Shown piece by piece: positions 35,540 to 45,375 of a stretch of 64,000 nucleotides of DNA. Position numbers and translations under genes: made by a program. The stretch covers positions 160,208 to 224,207 of the forward strand of contig JARLJL010000009.1 in NCBI GenBank assembly GCA_031291235.1, written 5' to 3'. Below the pieces are notes generated by a model that searched no databases, had not been told where the DNA came from, and saw only the letters and a program-made list of their open reading frames with translations. This stretch comes from Sulfuriferula sp. (GTDB lineage: Bacteria; Pseudomonadota; Gammaproteobacteria; Burkholderiales; Sulfuriferulaceae). Every line of letters begins with the position of its first letter. Position 1 is the first letter of the stretch.

Positions 35540-36871
35540 TTATCGCGGCGGCCTGAATTTAACGGACAAGGCGTGATAGAGCGGCAGGGGTGAAACCAGC
35601 TTGGAAGCGGCGCTTGCAATCACCGCAACCGCCATCAGCGGCAACAGCATGTGATGACTATCGGTCATTTCCATCATGATGATAAATGCAGTCACCGGCG
35701 CGCGGGTTACACCGGCAAGATAAGCCGCCATAGTGAGCAAAACGATGGCGCTATGCGGTGCATACGAAGTCGGCAGCACCGACGCCAGATTGTCGCCTAT
35801 ACCGGCGCCGACCGCCAGCGACGGCGCAAAAACGCCGCCGGTAATGCCGCTCATGGACGACAGCAAGGTCGCCAGCAGTTTTGCAACGCCGAAATACCAC
35901 GGCAAACTGCCGCTATCCTCCAGCATAGCTTGAGTCGGCTGATAACCGGTACCGAACACCAGATGATCGGTCGCCAACCCCAGAATAGCGACTCCCAGCC
36001 CGCAAAACGCGGCAAAAACCAGCGGCCGCTGGGCGATGAATGCCGACAAACGCGATGTGGTATCAAACGATACGGCAATCAGCATACGACTGAAAGCACC
36101 GCCAGCCAACCCGCCGGCGATGCCGCAAATCAGGATGGTCGACATCCCGGAATCCCACTCCAGATTGGCACCGGACGAACCGAAATAAGTGTAATTGCCC
36201 AGCAAGGCCAGTGAAATCAGGCCGGACACTATCACTGTCACCAGAGACGAACTGTTCGCATTGAATACATGATGCTTGCTCAGCTCCTCAATCGCAAACA
36301 TGATGCCGGCCAACGGCGTATTAAACGCCGCTGCGATACCCGCTGCACCGCCCGCCATCAGCAGAATGCGGCGCTGGTCTGCGCCCTGAAACGGGCCGCG
36401 ACCGTAAAACATGTGCATGATGGAAGCGCCTACCTGCACGGTCGGCCCTTCCCGGCCTATGGATGCGCCTACCGTCAACCCACCCAGCGTCAGCAATATC
36501 TTGCCTATCAGGATACGCAGCGACAGCAAATGGCTGGTCTTGGTCTCGCCGGTTTCATTGATCGCCGCAATGGTTTGCGGTATACCGCTGCCCTGGGCGC
36601 CCGCAAAAAAACGCCGGCTGACATACGTCAACAACACAAAACCCAGCGGCACAATTAACAGGGGGGCAATAAAGAACGAATTGAACAGTATCGTATTGAG
36701 CTTATTGGCGTAATTACTTGCCGTCGCAAATATCACGGCGATCAGGCCTATCATCAGCGGCCCCAGTATCCATGCCGAACCGCGATGCCACATATCTGCA
36801 GACTTTGCGATCAGATTCCGCGAATCGAGCAAGCTGGTTGCTGTTTTCTCATCCGGTGCAGAAGCTTCCAT
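35540..36871 (-). CDS. ClC-family chloride channel/antiporter
   Basis: Integral membrane protein of about 443 residues with the ClC selectivity motifs GSGIPQ, GREGPTVQ and GGVFAPSL. The gating glutamate in GREGP is present, and the proton-pathway glutamate position is filled (AIEELSK), so it is probably a 2Cl-/H+ exchanger. An in-frame TTG lies upstream at 36892; the ATG at 36871 is preferred. It is transcribed towards the CbbR-like gene, with its own promoter. Confidence 0.9.
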   Translation of the reverse strand: MEASAPDEKTATSLLDSRNLIAKSADMWHRGSAWILGPLMIGLIAVIFATASNYANKLNTILFNSFFIAPLLIVPLGFVLLTYVSRRFFAGAQGSGIPQTIAAINETGETKTSHLLSLRILIGKILLTLGGLTVGASIGREGPTVQVGASIMHMFYGRGPFQGADQRRILLMAGGAAGIAAAFNTPLAGIMFAIEELSKHHVFNANSSSLVTVIVSGLISLALLGNYTYFGSSGANLEWDSGMSTILICGIAGGLAGGAFSRMLIAVSFDTTSRLSAFIAQRPLVFAAFCGLGVAILGLATDHLVFGTGYQPTQAMLEDSGSLPWYFGVAKLLATLLSSMSGITGGVFAPSLAVGAGIGDNLASVLPTSYAPHSAIVLLTMAAYLAGVTRAPVTAFIIMMEMTDSHHMLLPLMAVAVIASAASKLVSPLPLYHALSVKFRPPR

Positions 36872-36912
36872 GTTCACTGGGTAAATTCGCAAAAGAATAA
36901 ATGTGTAACCCT

Positions 36913-36941
36913 AATATAACCTAGCAAATAGGGACTGTCAT
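36913..36941 (-). promoter_or_regulatory. promoter of ClC gene
   Basis: Minus-strand ATGACA (36941-36936), 17-base spacer, TATATT (36918-36913), each one base from consensus. The start point would lie about 35 bases before the ATG at 36871. Confidence 0.65.
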
Positions 36942-36973
36942 ACGTTCGTCACCTAATTTTGTTAAAAACACAA

Positions 36974-36979
36974 TATAAT
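36974..36979 (+). promoter_or_regulatory. -10 element of GT4 gene
   Basis: Consensus TATAAT 19 bases before the ATG at 36999. No good -35 is seen at normal distance, so the promoter may be activator-dependent; the leader would be very short. Confidence 0.4.
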
Positions 36980-36998
36980 TAACGTATCGGGCCGTTGC

Positions 36999-38180
36999 AT
37001 GAATATCCTAATGGTATCAGATGTCTACTTTCCCCGGGTCAACGGGGTATCCACCTCCATCATGACGTTGCGGCGGGAATTAAAAGCATTCGGGCATACG
37101 GTAACGCTGGTCGTGCCTGCTTACGGTATGGATGAGCCCGAAGAAGCCGATATCGTACGCATCAAGGGCCGCCCGGTACTGATGGATCCGGAGGACCGGC
37201 TGATGTCGACCGCGGCGCTCAAATCCCTGCCGCAAATACTGTCCGGCCAGACTTTCGATCTGGTACATATCCATACGCCGTTTCTCGCCCACTATACCGG
37301 GCTCGATCTGGCCAAGACCTTCAACATCCCCTGCGTGGAAACATACCACACCTTTTTTGAAGAATATCTGTATCACTACATCCCTTTTCTGCCCAAGGCG
37401 CTGATGCGTTATGCCGCACGCCATTTTTCGCGACGGCAATGCGCGCAAGTCGACGGACTGATACTGCCGTCCATCGCCATGGATGAGGCCCTGACGCGTT
37501 ACGGCGTGCGCGCATTCAGCAAAATCATACCCACCGGCATCGAGCTGTCCGATTTCAGCCACTGCGATCCAGCAGGATTCCGCCAGAAACACAATATCGC
37601 AGCAGATCGTCAGGTCGTCGTATATGTCGGGCGCGTCGCCTTCGAAAAAAACATCGAATTCCTGCTGCTCATGCTATCGCAGCTGCGCCATACCATGCCC
37701 GACGTGCTGTTGATCATCGCAGGCGAAGGCCCTGCCGAGGCCAAACTCAGGAAAACCGTCGAGGGGTTGAATCTGACCGCCAACGTACTGTTTGTCGGTT
37801 ATCTGGAGCGCGCAACGGAATTACCCGCCTGCTATTGTGCAGGCGACGCCTTCGTCTTCGCCTCGCGCACCGAAACCCAGGGACTGGTGCTGCTGGAAGC
37901 CATGGCATTGGGCGTCCCTGTGGTCTCTACTGCAGTCATGGGCACCCGCGACATACTGGCAGCCGGCCGCGGGTGCCGAGTCGCCGAAGACAATCCGGTA
38001 GCGTTTGCCGCCACGTTGCAGGAAGTCCTGACCGATCACGAACTGCGCGCTCGCCTGAGCGTTGAGGCAAAACAGCACGCGCTGGACTGGAGCGCGCCGC
38101 AAATGGCCCAACAGATGCTAGGATTCTACGAAATGGCGCAACAGCAATTCGCCAATACGGCACAACTGGCCGAAGCCTGA
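36999..38180 (+). CDS. GT4-family glycosyltransferase
   Basis: A 393-residue GT-B retaining glycosyltransferase. The N-terminus is MNILMVSDVYFPRVNGVSTSIMTLRREL; the donor half has VVYVGRVAFEKNIEFLL, LIIAGEGPAEAKLR and the EX7E-like SRTETQGLVLLEAMALGVPVVS. It is related to, but distinct from, the GT4 protein at 26.4 kb; both resemble glycolipid mannosyl/glucosyltransferases. It is divergent from the ClC gene. The donor and acceptor are unknown. Confidence 0.88.
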   Translation: MNILMVSDVYFPRVNGVSTSIMTLRRELKAFGHTVTLVVPAYGMDEPEEADIVRIKGRPVLMDPEDRLMSTAALKSLPQILSGQTFDLVHIHTPFLAHYTGLDLAKTFNIPCVETYHTFFEEYLYHYIPFLPKALMRYAARHFSRRQCAQVDGLILPSIAMDEALTRYGVRAFSKIIPTGIELSDFSHCDPAGFRQKHNIAADRQVVVYVGRVAFEKNIEFLLLMLSQLRHTMPDVLLIIAGEGPAEAKLRKTVEGLNLTANVLFVGYLERATELPACYCAGDAFVFASRTETQGLVLLEAMALGVPVVSTAVMGTRDILAAGRGCRVAEDNPVAFAATLQEVLTDHELRARLSVEAKQHALDWSAPQMAQQMLGFYEMAQQQFANTAQLAEA

Positions 38181-38244
38181 ATAGTGTCCTGCCGGGCAAC
38201 CGGCCATAACCTGAGCCATGCGCCCCACCTGAGTTTCTGCAATA

Positions 38245-39147
38245 ATGCGGGGCATGACCTCGCTACCTTACATAGGCCGCTTTGCCCCCTCGCCGACCGG
38301 CGCACTGCATGCCGGCTCGCTACTGGCCGCCCTAGGCAGCTGCTTGCAGGCGCGCAGCCAGCAGGGACAATGGCATCTGCGCATCGAGGATCTGGATACG
38401 CCGCGCTGCCCGCCCGGTACCGCCGACAGCATATTGCGCGATCTGGAACGCTGCGGCTTCGAGTGGGATGGCGAGATCGTGTATCAATCCCGGCGTCTGC
38501 CAGCTTATCAACAGGCACTGGACCAATTGCAGCAGGCCGGTATAATCTATCCATGCGCCTGCAGTCGCCGCGAAATTGCCGACTCCAGCATCAGCGGCAT
38601 AGACGGGCCGGTCTACCCCGGCACCTGCCGTAACGGATTGGCGCCCGAGCGCACGCCGCGATCATTGCGTATCGTCACCCATAGCGAATTACTGTGTTTC
38701 GACGACGGGATACAGGGACGCATATGCCAGCGCCTGCAATCGGAACTGGGCGATTTTGTACTGCGTCGCGCAGACGGCGTATTTGCCTATCAGCTCGCCG
38801 TCGTGGTAGACGATGCTGAGCTGGGCATCACCGAAATCGTGCGCGGTGCCGACCTGCTCAACTCCACGCCGCGGCAAATCCATTTGCAGCAATTGCTCGG
38901 CCTGCCCACCCCGCGCTACGCGCACCTGCCGGTACTGGTAAATCAGCAGGGACAAAAACTCTCCAAGCAAACGCTGGCGCCGCCGCTGTCCGCAGTCGGC
39001 CCGCTTGCCGCATTACGCCAAGCCATGCATGCGCTCGGCCATCCACCGCCGGCTGAAATCGATACGCTGGCAGCTTTCTGGCAATGGGCGCCAACAGCCT
39101 GGGACATGGCGAAAGTACCGCGTCGGCGTACAATGACACCAGTTTAA
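38245..39147 (+). CDS. gluQ: glutamyl-Q tRNA(Asp) synthetase
   Basis: Attaches glutamate to queuosine in tRNA(Asp). It has 300 residues, a truncated GluRS-like catalytic core without an anticodon-binding domain. The HIGH-type motif lies in FAPSPTGALHAGSL, zinc ligands in YPCACSRREI and VYPGTCRNG, and the KMSKS-like loop in GQKLSKQT. A second in-frame ATG at 38254 is possible. The unknown gene at 39166 follows 18 bases downstream. Confidence 0.92.
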   Translation: MRGMTSLPYIGRFAPSPTGALHAGSLLAALGSCLQARSQQGQWHLRIEDLDTPRCPPGTADSILRDLERCGFEWDGEIVYQSRRLPAYQQALDQLQQAGIIYPCACSRREIADSSISGIDGPVYPGTCRNGLAPERTPRSLRIVTHSELLCFDDGIQGRICQRLQSELGDFVLRRADGVFAYQLAVVVDDAELGITEIVRGADLLNSTPRQIHLQQLLGLPTPRYAHLPVLVNQQGQKLSKQTLAPPLSAVGPLAALRQAMHALGHPPPAEIDTLAAFWQWAPTAWDMAKVPRRRTMTPV

Positions 39148-39165
39148 TTTTTAACGGAATCCGGC

Positions 39166-39714
39166 ATGGCCCTACCCGATCGTACCCAGCAGGTTATCCA
39201 GACCTACGCTACTTTCATCCACGGCGTCGCCACCGCGTGCGCGCAACCGCAACTCCTGCCGCAACTGCAACCCATGCTGGCACACGCTGAACAGCAGGGC
39301 TGGGGCAAACTGGTCGCAGCGCTGCGGCTGGTGATCGCGGGTCGCCGCGACAGCGGTATTTACACCGAACTGGACGACGACGAGCGCATTATCGTCGAAG
39401 CCATACTGCGCGGCATTCAAAATCCGGCCACGCTGCCCGACCCCGCGCAAACCGCCGACCCCAATGCAGCAGCGCCGGGGCTGGCAGCGATGGTGCAGGC
39501 CTCGGCCAACGGCGATGCCGCTGCGTTATCGGCGCTGGCCAACATGGCGGAACAGATGGTCAAGGCCGGCGGCGACATGGCGAAAATGGGCGGCAATTTG
39601 CGGCGGCTGGTGAATGGCGAACGCGATGTCAACTTGCTGACGCGCGGCATGAGCGGCAAAGGCCGCGACTTGATGGCGAAGCTGGTCGCGGAACTGGAAA
39701 AAAATCAGACCTGA
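39166..39714 (+). CDS. conserved-looking protein of unknown function
   Basis: A 182-residue soluble protein I do not recognise. The N-terminal half is helical (RTQQVIQTYATFIHGVATACAQPQLLP, then an AALRLVIAGRRD segment and an acidic DDDERIIVEAILRGI). The C-terminal half is rich in Ala, Gly and Met (NMAEQMVKAGGDMAKMGG). There is no signal peptide or membrane helix. Codon use matches its neighbours, and it follows gluQ closely, so it is probably co-transcribed. Confidence 0.75.
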   Translation: MALPDRTQQVIQTYATFIHGVATACAQPQLLPQLQPMLAHAEQQGWGKLVAALRLVIAGRRDSGIYTELDDDERIIVEAILRGIQNPATLPDPAQTADPNAAAPGLAAMVQASANGDAAALSALANMAEQMVKAGGDMAKMGGNLRRLVNGERDVNLLTRGMSGKGRDLMAKLVAELEKNQT

Positions 39715-39772
39715 AAAACAACGGGGCCGGCTGACTCGCGCCAACCAGCCCCGGCCAACAAGCTGACCATGT

Positions 39773-40903
39773 TTACGTAGTCAGTGACTTATGCAATGCC
39801 GACAGACAGAAATCGATATTTTCAGCGCGGCTGGCATGCCCCATCAGGCCGATACGCCACACCTTGCCAGCCAAATCACCGAGACCGGCGCCGATTTCCA
39901 GATCGAATTCGTTAAGCAGCCGTGCCCGCACCGCGGCATCGTCGACGCCTTGCGGAATCGTCACAGTATTCAGCTGCGGCAGACGATATTCCTTGTCCAC
40001 CACAAACTGCAAGCCCAGCGCTTCCAGTCCGTCGCGCAACATTTCGTGATTGCGGGCATGGCGCGCCCAGCTGTTCTCCAGCCCTTCCTCGGTCAGCAGG
40101 ATCAGTGCTTCATGCAAGCCGTACAAGGTATTCACCGGCGCGGTATGATGATAAGTGCGCTTGCCGGCACTGCCCCAGTAACCCAATACCAGATTCAGAT
40201 CCAGAAACCAGCTTTGCACCGGCGTATTGCGCGATTTCAGCTTGGCGATCGCGCGCTCGTTGAATGTCACCGGCGACAACCCCGGCGTGCACGACAGGCA
40301 TTTCTGACTGCCGGAATACACCGCGTCGAGTTCCCATTCATCGACCATCAGCGGGATGCCTGCCAACGAAGTAACCGCATCGACGATCACCAGTGCGCCA
40401 TGCTGATGCGCCAGCGCGGCTAGCGCCTGTGCATCGGAACGGGCACCGGTCGACGTTTCCGCATGCACGAAAGCCAGCACTTTGGTATCCGGGTGTTGCG
40501 CAAACGCTGCAGCGACTTTTTCCACATCTACCGGCGCACCCCAGGCATCTTCAACCAGCACCGGAATGCCGCCGCAACGCTTGACGTTTTCCAGCATACG
40601 ACCGCCGAATACGCCGTTCTTGCAAACGATAACCTTGTCGCCGGGTTCGACCAGATTCACGAAGCACATTTCCATACCAGCCGAACCCGGTGCGGATACC
40701 GGCATCGTTAAGGCATTCTCGGTCTGGAATGCATAGCGCAGCAATACTTTCATTTCTTCCATCATATCGACGAATGCAGGGTCGAGATGGCCTATCGTGG
40801 GTCGTGCCATCGCATCCAGTATGCGTTGCGGCACATCGGAAGGTCCCGGCCCCATCAGAGTACGGCGCGGCGGTATGAAAGAGGTAAAAGTAGGCTTTTG
40901 CAT
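39773..40903 (-). CDS. class V aminotransferase, alanine/serine-glyoxylate type
   Basis: PLP enzyme of about 376 residues of the AGXT/PucG group. The N-terminus [17 protein letters not shown] is typical. The PLP-binding lysine lies in [10 protein letters not shown] (K203 from the first ATG), with [11 protein letters not shown] before it. Likely reactions are alanine- or serine-glyoxylate transamination, so it may remove glyoxylate from photorespiratory-type metabolism. Two in-frame ATGs, 40909 and 40903, are possible. Confidence 0.88.
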   Translation of the reverse strand: MQKPTFTSFIPPRRTLMGPGPSDVPQRILDAMARPTIGHLDPAFVDMMEEMKVLLRYAFQTENALTMPVSAPGSAGMEMCFVNLVEPGDKVIVCKNGVFGGRMLENVKRCGGIPVLVEDAWGAPVDVEKVAAAFAQHPDTKVLAFVHAETSTGARSDAQALAALAHQHGALVIVDAVTSLAGIPLMVDEWELDAVYSGSQKCLSCTPGLSPVTFNERAIAKLKSRNTPVQSWFLDLNLVLGYWGSAGKRTYHHTAPVNTLYGLHEALILLTEEGLENSWARHARNHEMLRDGLEALGLQFVVDKEYRLPQLNTVTIPQGVDDAAVRARLLNEFDLEIGAGLGDLAGKVWRIGLMGHASRAENIDFCLSALHKSLTT

Positions 40904-40986
40904 AATCATCCAGTGCGGTTAAAGCGTTCGATTTTATCTTGGAACTGATTAAATAAACACCATGATTTTTATAAGGTTATACGGTA

Positions 40987-42330
40987 TCAAACAGCAGCTA
41001 ACGCGTGGAGCAATTTCTCGTGGATACCGCCGAAACCACCGTTGCTCATCACTAGCACCTGATCGCCCGGACGTGCTGCGGCAACAATGGCAGCGACCAG
41101 CTTATCCATATCCTCGTACACTTGTGCCATAGCGCCCATTTCAGCGAATACGGCATGCGCATCCCACCCCAGATTAGCCGCATAGCAGAACACGGCATCG
41201 GCGTCGCGTAAACTGGCCGGCAGCGCGTTTTTCATCGCGCCCTGCTTCATGGTGTTGGAGCGCGGTTCCAGCACGGCGAGTATCCGCGCCGAACCCACTT
41301 TACGTCGCAACCCACCAAGCGTGGTCGCAATCGCAGTAGGATGGTGCGCGAAATCGTCATACACCGTGACGCCATTCACTACGCCGCGCACTTCCATGCG
41401 GCGCTTGACGTTTTCAAAACGTCCCAGCGCGTCGCACGCCACGGCGGCCGATACGCCGGCATGACGCGCGGCAGCAATCGCCGCCAGCGCATTGTGCACG
41501 TTATGTGCGCCCATCAGCGCCCATGCAACGCTGCCTTGTTTCACGCCGTTAAAATACACATCGAATTCAGACTCGCCGCCTTGCGCCGTCCAGCCGTCAT
41601 TAACCCCAAGCCATTCCACCGGCGTCCAGCAGCCACGCGTGATTACCCGGCGCAGGCTGTCTTCAGTGCCGTTCGCGATCACCAACCCCTCACCTGGTAC
41701 GGTACGTACCAAATGGTGGAACTGGGTCTCGATGGCAGCCAAATCGGGGAAAATATCGGCATGATCGAATTCCAGATTATTCAGAATTGCCGTGCGCGGG
41801 TGGTAATGCACAAACTTGGAACGCTTGTCGAAAAACGCCGTGTCATATTCGTCCGCTTCGATCACGAAGAACGGCAGCTCGGTCAGCCGCGCTGAAATGC
41901 CGAAATTCTGCGGAATGCCGCCTACCAGAAAACCGGGATGCAAACCTGCGTCGTCCAGTATCCATGCCAGCATCGAAGTGGTCGTGGTCTTGCCGTGGGT
42001 ACCGGCTACGGCCAGCACCCACTTGTCGTGCAACACGTTTTCGGCCAGCCATTGCGGGCCGGAAATATACGGCAAGCCGCGATTCAGAATGGCTTCCATC
42101 AATGGATTACCGCGTGTCACCACATTGCCGATGACAAATACGTCCGGTTGCAATGCCAGCTGTTCAGGATCGAAACCTTCGATCAGGTCGATGCCCAGTT
42201 CGCGCAACTGGTCGGACATCGGCGGGTAAACGTTGGCATCGCAGCCTGTCACCCTATGCCCGGCGGCGCGCGCTATCGCCGCGATGCCGCCCATGAACGT
42301 CCCGCAAATTCCCAATATATGTAGATGCAT
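40987..42330 (-). CDS. mpl: UDP-N-acetylmuramate:tripeptide ligase (murein recycling)
   Basis: Joins the recycled tripeptide L-Ala-gamma-D-Glu-mDap to UDP-MurNAc. It has 447 residues from the ATG at 42330 (MHLHILGICGTFMGGIAAIAR), with ATP-loop AGTHGKTTTTSML and Mur-ligase central segments (ILNNLEFDHADIF, MGAHNVHNALAAIAAARH). An upstream extension to 42390 does not fit the family. It lies 34 bases after the unknown gene at 42.4 kb on the same strand. Confidence 0.95.
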   Translation of the reverse strand: MHLHILGICGTFMGGIAAIARAAGHRVTGCDANVYPPMSDQLRELGIDLIEGFDPEQLALQPDVFVIGNVVTRGNPLMEAILNRGLPYISGPQWLAENVLHDKWVLAVAGTHGKTTTTSMLAWILDDAGLHPGFLVGGIPQNFGISARLTELPFFVIEADEYDTAFFDKRSKFVHYHPRTAILNNLEFDHADIFPDLAAIETQFHHLVRTVPGEGLVIANGTEDSLRRVITRGCWTPVEWLGVNDGWTAQGGESEFDVYFNGVKQGSVAWALMGAHNVHNALAAIAAARHAGVSAAVACDALGRFENVKRRMEVRGVVNGVTVYDDFAHHPTAIATTLGGLRRKVGSARILAVLEPRSNTMKQGAMKNALPASLRDADAVFCYAANLGWDAHAVFAEMGAMAQVYEDMDKLVAAIVAAARPGDQVLVMSNGGFGGIHEKLLHALAAV

Positions 42331-42364
42331 AGTGTTATGACAACCGAATAATGATGATGCGAAA

Positions 42365-42799
42365 TCAGTTGAGCCCGGCGCCCTCGCCAACCGTGCCCTT
42401 GGACAAATCCACCAGAATATTGCGTCCCGGTATCAGCGTGGCCACCGCCAGCAGGAATATCTCAATGAAATCCTTACGCTCTTCCTCAGGCAGCTTGCTG
42501 GTACGATTAAACGTACCGAACATAGAATCATGAAACGCTGCGATATAGAGTATCTGTTTTTTAAGTTCGGTCACATTATTGGCGTCGATACTGTCGTCCA
42601 GCTGCGCAATGACCACTTCGCCCAGCTTCTCCTTGATCGACTTGTACAAATGATTGATATATTCCGCCGCGCTGGGGCGGCCGTTTTCATCCTGCAAGGT
42701 AAATTCCGCGCTGACCATTTCACCGACTTTGGTTTTCAGTACGACGCGTTTGTCTACCGGCTCGCTCGCAGCGGCGTTGGGCTGAATAATCAAGCTCAT
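42365..42799 (-). CDS. protein of unknown function
   Basis: A 144-residue soluble, mostly helical protein that I do not recognise. Features: an N-terminal Val/Lys-rich beta-like segment (KRVVLKTKVGEMVSAEFTLQDENGRPS), a central amphipathic region (YINHLYKSIKEKLGEVVIAQLDDSIDANNVTELKKQ) and a hydrophobic patch (IFLLAVATLIPGRNILVDL). There are no cysteines and no signal peptide. It sits between the AEC permease and mpl on the same strand. The 217-bp gap upstream of it (42800-43016) shows nothing recognisable. Confidence 0.7.
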   Translation of the reverse strand: MSLIIQPNAAASEPVDKRVVLKTKVGEMVSAEFTLQDENGRPSAAEYINHLYKSIKEKLGEVVIAQLDDSIDANNVTELKKQILYIAAFHDSMFGTFNRTSKLPEEERKDFIEIFLLAVATLIPGRNILVDLSKGTVGEGAGLN

Positions 42800-43016
42800 G
42801 ATGGATTCCTTAAAATTGGCTGTTCAAAAACAGGATATGTCCGGCTATAGCAATTCGCTGCAATACAGGTAAATTTTTCCCGCATTCGGCAAACTCCGTG
42901 GATCAAACGCGGCCTTGACCGTATGTACTTGACTGCAGGTAAATCTGCGATTTCCGCAGAGTTGAATTGTACACACATTTGACCGGGCTTTTCGAGGCTG
43001 GCCGCACGTTCGCCAC

Positions 43017-43967
43017 TCAGCGTATAAGTACCAGTAGCCATAACGGCAGGGTAAACAGGAACAGCACCGTACTCCAGGCAATGGTCAGCGCAACCATTTC
43101 CACATCGAGCCGGTAACGGTCGGCCACGCTCAAAGCCATCAGCATGGTCGGCACGCCGGTTTCTATCACTGCAGCAATTTGCGCCTCGCGCAGGCTGCCG
43201 GACCACGCCAGCGACACCAACAACGCCACCAGCGGCAGCACCAGCAGCTTGAATGCGGCAACTGTCAACACGGCATGATTGGGTACCAGTCTGCCCCAAG
43301 GTATCGACAATCCCAGCATTAACAGCATCACAGGTACCGTGGGCTGGCCGATAAAATGCGCTGCGTTGATGATGGGCTTGATTTCCAGCCCCATCAGACT
43401 TACCGCGATCCCGGCCATGAACGACCATACCGGCGGCAGCATCAGCCAGGCTTTAACAGGATTGCCCTGATGCGTGACCTGCCCGCCAAAGCGTATCGCT
43501 ATCCATACCCCCAGACTCCATAGCAAAGGGGTCGCCGCCCCCATATCGGCAAACGCGGCATAGCGCCCGCCCTGATCGCCGAACAGAAAGTGCAGCAGCG
43601 GGAAGCCCATGAACAACACGTTGCCGAAGGTGCCGCACAGCAACAATCCGGCGCGCGTGATTCCCGCCAGATTCGCACCCAGCCGGGTGTGGAACAGCAG
43701 GAAGTAGAGCACGGCAAATCCGAACAGCACGCTCAGCGCCAGCAAAAACGGTACCGACAGCAAATCTGCGGTGATATTGGCGCTGGCCGCAGCGGCAAAT
43801 AACAGGGCAGGAGCAAACAGATTAATGGTAATGCTGGAAATATAGCCGCGTACCAGCCGCACACCGTCTGCACCTAATGATCGTCTCCAGACGGCACCGG
43901 CCGCAACCAGCAAAGCCATGGGCAACATGACTTCAAGCAACAACTTGATATAATAATCGACTGACAT
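43017..43967 (-). CDS. AEC-family (auxin efflux carrier-like) permease
   Basis: Inner-membrane transporter of 316 residues with about ten helices in two halves. It has the N-terminal IKLLLEVMLPMALLVAAGAVWRR and the inner repeat NLFAPALLFAAAAS typical of AEC permeases such as MdcF or YfdV. Substrates are usually carboxylates. The gap before the UDP-sugar dehydrogenase gene (43968-44083) holds no clear signal. Confidence 0.85.
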   Translation of the reverse strand: MSVDYYIKLLLEVMLPMALLVAAGAVWRRSLGADGVRLVRGYISSITINLFAPALLFAAAASANITADLLSVPFLLALSVLFGFAVLYFLLFHTRLGANLAGITRAGLLLCGTFGNVLFMGFPLLHFLFGDQGGRYAAFADMGAATPLLWSLGVWIAIRFGGQVTHQGNPVKAWLMLPPVWSFMAGIAVSLMGLEIKPIINAAHFIGQPTVPVMLLMLGLSIPWGRLVPNHAVLTVAAFKLLVLPLVALLVSLAWSGSLREAQIAAVIETGVPTMLMALSVADRYRLDVEMVALTIAWSTVLFLFTLPLWLLVLIR

Positions 43968-44083
43968 GGATAGCTAACAACAAACAAAAGTACTGCGATA
44001 ATAGCAAACGCCATGCCATCTGCCGAGTTTTACCGCGCCAGATTACGCTGCCCTTCCGCAAGGGCCTCGCATCTCGCGAGAAT

Positions 44084-45364
44084 TTACAGCCGCCACACCG
44101 TCAAACCGGCAGCCTGCAATGCCTCAGCATCAAAACCGCACTTGACGTCGATAAAACATCCGTTACTTTCAACCTTACTCAATAATTCGGCCTGAGGCAT
44201 GTCCAGAAACTGCTTGTGGGAAACGGCGACCACCAGCGCATTTGCTACCGGCAACTCGTCCCACGTCTGCAGCTTCAGGCCGTACTTGTGCTGTGCGTCA
44301 ATCGCACTGGCAACAGGATCGTGCACATGCACCGCGACGCCAAACGACTCCAGCTCGCGGATCAGGTCGATCACCTTGGAGTTGCGCAAATCGCTGACGT
44401 TTTCCTTGAATGTCATCCCCAGCACGTTGATTTTCACCCGGCGCATGGTATTGCCGTTGCTGATCAGCAATTTGATAATCTGATCAGCAATAAACTTGCC
44501 CATGCCGTCATTGATCCGCCGCCCGGCCAGTATCACATCGGGATGATAGCCGAGCATTTCCGCCTTACTGGTCAGATAATAGGGATCCACGCCTATGCAA
44601 TGCCCGCCTACCAGACCGGGACGGAAATGCAGGAAATTCCATTTGGTACCGGCAGCCTCTAGCACCTCCTGCGAATCGATACCGACCAGATGAAAGATGA
44701 TCGCCAACTCGTTCATCAGCGCAATATTCAAATCGCGCTGAGTGTTTTCTATTACTTTCGCCGCTTCCGCAACTTTGATACAAGATACCTTGTGCACTCC
44801 CGCGTGCACAATCAGCCCGTACAACGCTGCAACCCGTTCCAGCGTAGCCTCGCAGTCTCCGGAAACGATCTTGATGACATTACCCAGGGTATGTTCCTTA
44901 TCGCCAGGATTAATCCGTTCCGGCGAGTAACCCACATGAAAATCCTGCTGCCATTTCATGCCTGACGCCCGCTCCAGTTCAGGCACGCAGACATCTTCCG
45001 TCGCGCCGGGATATACCGTCGACTCATAGATGATGATCGCACCGCGCTTCATGTGCTGGCCTATGGTTCGGCTTGCGCTGACCAACGGCGAAAAATCCGG
45101 CTGATGCGCAGCATCCACGGGGGTAGGCACGGCGACGATAATATAATCCGCCTCAGCCAGCAATTCCGGATCGTCAGTGAACGTCAGCTGCTTGGCGGCA
45201 CGCAGATCGTCGCTACTCACATCCTGCCCGTCAATCTCAAAACGGCGGAACTGCTCCAGTTTGCCGTGCGTATGGCAAAAACCTATCGTCGGCATGATAT
45301 TGCCGTACGCCACTGCAAGTGGCAACCCTACATAACCCAAGCCGACAACGGCTACTGTGCTCAT
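44084..45364 (-). CDS. nucleotide-sugar (UDP-HexNAc/UDP-Glc) 6-dehydrogenase
   Basis: Oxidises a UDP-sugar to the UDP-uronic acid. It has 426 residues in three domains: NAD-binding GLGYVGLPLA (8-17), catalytic cysteine C256 in GGHCIGVDPYYL, and the C-terminal UDP-binding domain. Overall it resembles the WecC/TviB/WbpO group (UDP-HexNAc) more than UDP-glucose dehydrogenases. Odd point: the aspartate that normally follows strand 2 (IGFD) is C30 (IGFCHTHG), possibly from a compensated frameshift. Last gene of the polysaccharide operon, 11 bases after the GH10 gene. Confidence 0.87.
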   Translation of the reverse strand: MSTVAVVGLGYVGLPLAVAYGNIMPTIGFCHTHGKLEQFRRFEIDGQDVSSDDLRAAKQLTFTDDPELLAEADYIIVAVPTPVDAAHQPDFSPLVSASRTIGQHMKRGAIIIYESTVYPGATEDVCVPELERASGMKWQQDFHVGYSPERINPGDKEHTLGNVIKIVSGDCEATLERVAALYGLIVHAGVHKVSCIKVAEAAKVIENTQRDLNIALMNELAIIFHLVGIDSQEVLEAAGTKWNFLHFRPGLVGGHCIGVDPYYLTSKAEMLGYHPDVILAGRRINDGMGKFIADQIIKLLISNGNTMRRVKINVLGMTFKENVSDLRNSKVIDLIRELESFGVAVHVHDPVASAIDAQHKYGLKLQTWDELPVANALVVAVSHKQFLDMPQAELLSKVESNGCFIDVKCGFDAEALQAAGLTVWRL

Positions 45365-45375
45365 GATCTAACCTT

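Noticed and set aside
39715..39772. Hairpin between the 182-residue protein gene and the aminotransferase gene
   Set aside because: Only a 5-bp GGCTG/CAGCC core pairs without mismatches and there is no U-run.
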